Shown: one piece after another, positions 6,285 through 9,193 of the stretch
How positions within the stretch are numbered: position 1 is the stretch's first letter
Layout: each line of letters starts with the position of its first letter
DNA from: Chryseobacterium sp.
Lineage (GTDB): Bacteria; Bacteroidota; Bacteroidia; Flavobacteriales; Weeksellaceae
Direction of reading: 5' to 3'
Assembly (NCBI GenBank): GCA_003852805.1
Contig: RDDY01000317.1
Span: forward strand, 1-9,193
DNA length: 9,193 bases
Made by a program: the position numbers and the translations under genes
Notes under the pieces: generated by a model
The model's database searches: none
Told to the model about the DNA's origin: nothing
The model's input: the letters and a program-made list of their open reading frames with translations, nothing else

Positions 6285-8057
6285 ATGAGCAGCACAATAA
6301 AAGGCGGCGAATTCTTACTGAAAGCCATTCCCGCAAACGATGTTTTCACACTGGAGGATTTGAACGAAGAACAGAAAATGCTTCGCGACTCGGCCGAGGA
6401 ATTCATCAATAAAGAAGTCGTACCTCAAAAGGAAAGATTCGAGAAAAAGGATTACGCGCTGACCGAGGAAATCATGCGCAAAATCGGTGAAATGGGTTTC
6501 TTGGGAACTGCGGTGCCCGAGGAATACGGCGGCTTGGGTATGGGCTTTGTCAACACCATGCTGGCCTGTGATTATCTCTCCGGCGCTACAGGCTCTTTGG
6601 CTACGGCTTACGGCGCGCATACAGGCATCGGTACACTGCCGATCCTGCTGTACGGAACAGAAGAACAGAAGAAAAAGTATCTTCCCGATCTGGCAAGCGG
6701 CACAAAGTTCGGTGCCTACTGCTTGACCGAGCCCGACGCGGGTTCTGATGCCAACTCCGGAAAAACCAAAGCGGTTCTTTCCGAAGATGGCAAACACTAC
6801 ATCATCAACGGTCAAAAGATGTGGATTTCCAACGCGGGGTTTGCAGAGATTTTCATCGTGTTTGCAAAAATAGACGATGACAAAAACATCACCGGTTTTA
6901 TTGTAGAAAAAGAAGGCACGGAAGGTTTAAGCTTCGGCGAGGAAGAGCACAAGTTGGGCATCCGTTCGTCGTCAACGCGGCAGGTTTTCTTCAACGATAT
7001 GAAGGTGCCTGTAGAGAATCTCTTGGGCGAAAGAAACAACGGTTTCAAAATCGCATTGAATGCTCTGAATGTTGGCCGCATCAAGCTGGCTGCTGCCAAT
7101 CTGGACGGTCAGCGTCGTATTTTCAACTATTCGGTTGCGTACGCCAACGAGCGCAAGCAGTTCGGTGTGGCTATTTCCACCTTCGGGGCCATCCGTCAAA
7201 AATTGGCTCAAATGGCGACGACTACTTTCGTCTGCGAAGCCGGAACCTACCGCGCTGCTGCCGATATCGAGAATAAGATTGCTGAGTTGAAAGAAGGCGG
7301 CATGAACGACCAGCAAGCCGAATTGAAAGGCGTGGAAGAATTTGCCGTCGAAGCTTCGATTCTGAAAACCTATGTGTCCGATGCTACCCAATGGATTGCC
7401 GATGAGGGAATCCAAATCTTCGGCGGTATGGGCTTTTCAGAAGACACGCCGATGGAAGCCGCATGGAGAGACGCGCGTATTGCGAGAATATACGAAGGGA
7501 CGAACGAAATCAACCGTCTGCTTTCCGTAGGCATGTTGATCAAGCGCGCCATGAAAGGCGAACTGGATCTGATGTCCCCGGCAATGGCCGTAGGCAAAGA
7601 GTTGATGAGCATCCCGTCTTTTGAAACGCCTGATTATTCCGAGCTGTTCAGCGAAGAAAAAGCCATCGTGGAAAACCTGAAGAAAGTTTTCATGATGGTG
7701 AGCGGCGCGGCGCTTCAAAAATACATGACCGAGATCGAGAAGCAACAAGAACTGCTGCTGGGTGCCTCTGAAATTCTGAACCAAATCTACATGGCAGAAA
7801 GTGCAATCTTGCGCGCCGAGAAACACTTTGCCGATGCAGACAGCGTAGAGGTAGCGATGGCAAAACTGAACCTTTATCACGCGGTGGAGAAAATCACTCA
7901 GGCAGCCAAGATGGGAATTGTTTCCTTTGCCGAGGGCGATGAGCAGCGCATGATGCTGTCGGGCCTGCGCAGATTCACGAAGTACACGAATATGCCGAAT
8001 GTTATCGCGCTGACCGAGAAAATTGCGAAGCACTTTATCGACAAAGGCAGTTACTAA
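6285..8057 (+). CDS. fadE: Acyl-CoA dehydrogenase, long form with C-terminal extension
   Basis: This 590-residue FAD enzyme would perform the first beta-oxidation step, acyl-CoA to trans-2-enoyl-CoA, passing electrons to an electron-transfer flavoprotein (no etf genes here). Signature stretches run in the normal order: YCLTEPDAGSDA (145-156), WISNAG (180-185), NVGRIKLAAA (262-271), ERKQFGV (289-295) and QIFGGMGFSEDTPME (377-391). Catalytic base Glu404 stands in YEGTNEINR, the same position as in medium-chain dehydrogenases. Residues after about 415 form an extra helical domain of some 175 residues, as in VLCAD and Bacillus FadE (about 594 residues), pointing to long-chain substrates. E. coli FadE is much larger and only distantly related. 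The gene is last in the operon, with the terminator about 20 bp after its stop. Confidence 0.94.
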   Translation: MSSTIKGGEFLLKAIPANDVFTLEDLNEEQKMLRDSAEEFINKEVVPQKERFEKKDYALTEEIMRKIGEMGFLGTAVPEEYGGLGMGFVNTMLACDYLSGATGSLATAYGAHTGIGTLPILLYGTEEQKKKYLPDLASGTKFGAYCLTEPDAGSDANSGKTKAVLSEDGKHYIINGQKMWISNAGFAEIFIVFAKIDDDKNITGFIVEKEGTEGLSFGEEEHKLGIRSSSTRQVFFNDMKVPVENLLGERNNGFKIALNALNVGRIKLAAANLDGQRRIFNYSVAYANERKQFGVAISTFGAIRQKLAQMATTTFVCEAGTYRAAADIENKIAELKEGGMNDQQAELKGVEEFAVEASILKTYVSDATQWIADEGIQIFGGMGFSEDTPMEAAWRDARIARIYEGTNEINRLLSVGMLIKRAMKGELDLMSPAMAVGKELMSIPSFETPDYSELFSEEKAIVENLKKVFMMVSGAALQKYMTEIEKQQELLLGASEILNQIYMAESAILRAEKHFADADSVEVAMAKLNLYHAVEKITQAAKMGIVSFAEGDEQRMMLSGLRRFTKYTNMPNVIALTEKIAKHFIDKGSY

Positions 8058-8077
8058 TAACATTATAACCGACCAAA

Positions 8078-8107
8078 ACCGCCGACCTTTAGGTCGGCGG
8101 TCTTTTT
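8078..8107 (+). terminator. Intrinsic terminator of the fad operon
   Basis: ACCGCCGACC (8078-8087) pairs perfectly with GGTCGGCGGT (8092-8101) across the loop TTTA, and C plus five T follow (8102-8107). The GC-rich 10-bp stem with a T-run is a textbook Rho-independent terminator. It lies between the fadE stop and the lipoprotein gene, so the two are separate transcription units unless readthrough occurs. Confidence 0.92.
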
Positions 8108-8146
8108 ATGCGGTATCAATATTGCACTGTGTCCGAAAAAAATATT

Positions 8147-8545
8147 ATGAAAAAGATATTTGTTTCAACGCTCGTCGCCGGTTTGTTTTTTATCGCTTGT
8201 GATAACAAAAACAGTCAGGCCGCCAATAATCCATCAGCAACAACAAACAGCAATGCGAACAATAACCGCACCGGTGACTGTTATGTGTGGTTGTACGACG
8301 GCGATAATTTTACCGACGACAATGTGCAGATTTCAGGCCCGGGCGAATTCGCCAATCTTAAAACCGTGCCCAATACCGATAAAGATTGGGACGACGAAGC
8401 CGACGCCATGAAAGTAGATCCCGCTACCACTGTTACCATTTGGGAAGATCAAAATTTCCAAGGCCGTTCCGCCACCTTCAATGCAGGGCAAGAACTTCCC
8501 GACTTGGAATTCGAGCCGCGGTCGATGAAGATTAAATGCGATTGA
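8147..8545 (+). CDS. Small lipoprotein with beta/gamma-crystallin-like domain
   Basis: This 132-residue exported protein begins MKKIFVSTLVAGLFFIAC, a lipoprotein signal peptide with probable acylated Cys18 (FIAC). An Asn/Ser/Thr/Ala-rich linker spans about 19-44. Residues 45-131 resemble two Greek-key motifs: CYVWLYDGDNF and TIWEDQNFQGRSATF have the aromatic and glycine pattern of beta/gamma-crystallins, with a Cys at each end (C45, C131) that could form a disulfide. The calcium-site pattern N/D-N/D-x-x-S/T-S is only partly kept (DDEADA, 82-87; EFEPRS, 121-126), so calcium binding is doubtful. The ATG at 8147 is chosen because it starts the signal peptide; the in-frame ATG at 8108 abuts the terminator T-run. 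Peptidase inhibitor I36-like proteins share this fold. I cannot assign a function. Confidence 0.8.
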   Translation: MKKIFVSTLVAGLFFIACDNKNSQAANNPSATTNSNANNNRTGDCYVWLYDGDNFTDDNVQISGPGEFANLKTVPNTDKDWDDEADAMKVDPATTVTIWEDQNFQGRSATFNAGQELPDLEFEPRSMKIKCD

Positions 8546-8551
8546 TGCGGC

Positions 8552-9193
8552 CTAAGCCGTCTTGTCGGAATCAGAAGTCAGCCGGTTCAACTCTGCAAGT
8601 TCCTCTTTCGTCAGGTCACGCCATTTACCTATCGGCAAATCCAACTTGATGTTGAGAATACGGATGCGTTTCAGCTTTTTAACCTCGTAGCCCAAATGCT
8701 CGCACATACGACGGATTTGGCGGTTTAAACCTTGCGTCAGAACAATTCTGAACTGCATGGTGTCCAACTGCTCCACTTCACATTTCTTGGTGACGGTTCC
8801 CAAGATGGGTACGCCGTTGCGCATCTTGTGCAAGAATTCTTGGGTAATCGGTTGATCCACGCGCACAATATATTCTTTGCCGTGGTTGTTGCGCGAGCGC
8901 AGGATTTTATTGACAATGTCACCGTCAGAAGTAAGCAGAATCAATCCCTCGCTCGGCTTATCCAGACGACCGATGGGAAAAATGCGTTTCGGATGGTTGA
9001 CGAAGTCCACGATATTGTTTTTCTCGCGGCGCGTGTCGGTGGTGCAAACAATGCCGACGGGTTTGTTGAGTGCAATATACACATGCTCATCGGTATTGGC
9101 GAAGAGCGGTTTGCCATCTACTTTGATCTCGTCTTCGGCCGACACCTTGGTGCCTAATTCGGGTTTTACGCCATTGACCGTGATTCGGCCTTC
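8552..9193 (-). CDS. rluF: 23S rRNA pseudouridine synthase, RluF type (N-terminus outside window)
   Basis: The 213 visible residues belong to the RsuA/RluB/E/F group, which isomerises uridine to pseudouridine in rRNA; E. coli RluF acts at U2604 of 23S rRNA. The frame is open to the window edge and first encodes GRITVNGVKPELGTKV, the end of an S4 RNA-binding domain, so the GTG at 9143-9145 is not the start. Catalytic Asp lies in FPIGRLDKPSEGL (codon 8960-8962). Further family matches are LNKPVGIVCTT, NNIVDFVNHPKRIFPIGRLD, GVPILGTVTKKC and LTQGLNRQIRRMCEHLGYEVKKL, closer to RluF than to RsuA by my memory of both. The gene converges with the lipoprotein gene, with only 6 bp between stop codons. 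The N-terminal S4 part is missing only because of the window edge. Confidence 0.92.
   Translation of the reverse strand, partial: EGRITVNGVKPELGTKVSAEDEIKVDGKPLFANTDEHVYIALNKPVGIVCTTDTRREKNNIVDFVNHPKRIFPIGRLDKPSEGLILLTSDGDIVNKILRSRNNHGKEYIVRVDQPITQEFLHKMRNGVPILGTVTKKCEVEQLDTMQFRIVLTQGLNRQIRRMCEHLGYEVKKLKRIRILNIKLDLPIGKWRDLTKEELAELNRLTSDSDKTA

Noticed and set aside
8108..8146. ATG at 8108 as start of the lipoprotein gene
   Set aside because: It abuts the terminator T-run and would put 13 residues ahead of a complete signal peptide that starts at 8147.
8548..8559. CGGC-CTAA-GCCG hairpin between the convergent genes
   Set aside because: A 4-bp stem without a T-run on either strand is too weak to call a terminator.
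9143..9145. GTG as start of the pseudouridine synthase
   Set aside because: The frame stays open upstream to the window edge and encodes the end of an S4 domain.

Overview
The window looks like a chromosomal segment of a member of the Bacteroidota. Three observations support this: a good Bacteroidota-type -7 promoter box (TAnnTTTG) before the MarR gene, little use of Shine-Dalgarno sites, and a MarR / 3-hydroxyacyl-CoA dehydrogenase / thiolase / acyl-CoA dehydrogenase cluster of a kind I recall from flavobacteria. I cannot name a genus.

Layout, left to right. (1) 1-1543: the end of an iron-complex-type ABC importer operon, with a FecCD permease (5' end outside the window) overlapping its ATPase. 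(2) 1597-8107: a fatty-acid beta-oxidation operon. It starts with a perfect 26-nt palindrome beside a -7 box and a MarR-family regulator. The regulator overlaps (ATGA) a two-domain hydroxyacyl-CoA dehydrogenase/enoyl-CoA hydratase (fadN type). A thiolase (fadA) and a long acyl-CoA dehydrogenase (fadE type) follow, and a strong intrinsic terminator closes the operon. The enzyme order matches the Bacillus subtilis fadN-fadA-fadE operon. Together the three enzymes supply all four steps of a beta-oxidation turn: oxidation, hydration, second oxidation and thiolysis. (3) 8147-8545: a small lipoprotein with a beta/gamma-crystallin-like domain. (4) 8552-9193, minus strand: an RluF-type 23S rRNA pseudouridine synthase, convergent with the lipoprotein gene and cut by the right edge.

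The unusual part lies inside the fad operon. The fadN-fadA junction is filled almost exactly by a 468-bp unit. It consists of a four-helix-bundle protein gene (the 23S rRNA intervening-sequence protein family) between two arrays of 7-bp repeats, NNTGTAC on the left and its inverse GTACANN on the right. Removing it would leave about a 12-bp gap between fadN and fadA. The next junction, fadA-fadE, carries a second, gene-less unit built the same way: inverted 7-bp repeats of a different core (NNTTRAG / CTYAANN) around a 6-nt centre, able to form a hairpin. I propose that these are two members, one gene-bearing and one gene-less, of a family of small period-7 inverted-array elements. Mobility is inference; the periodicity, orientation and placement are read directly from the sequence.
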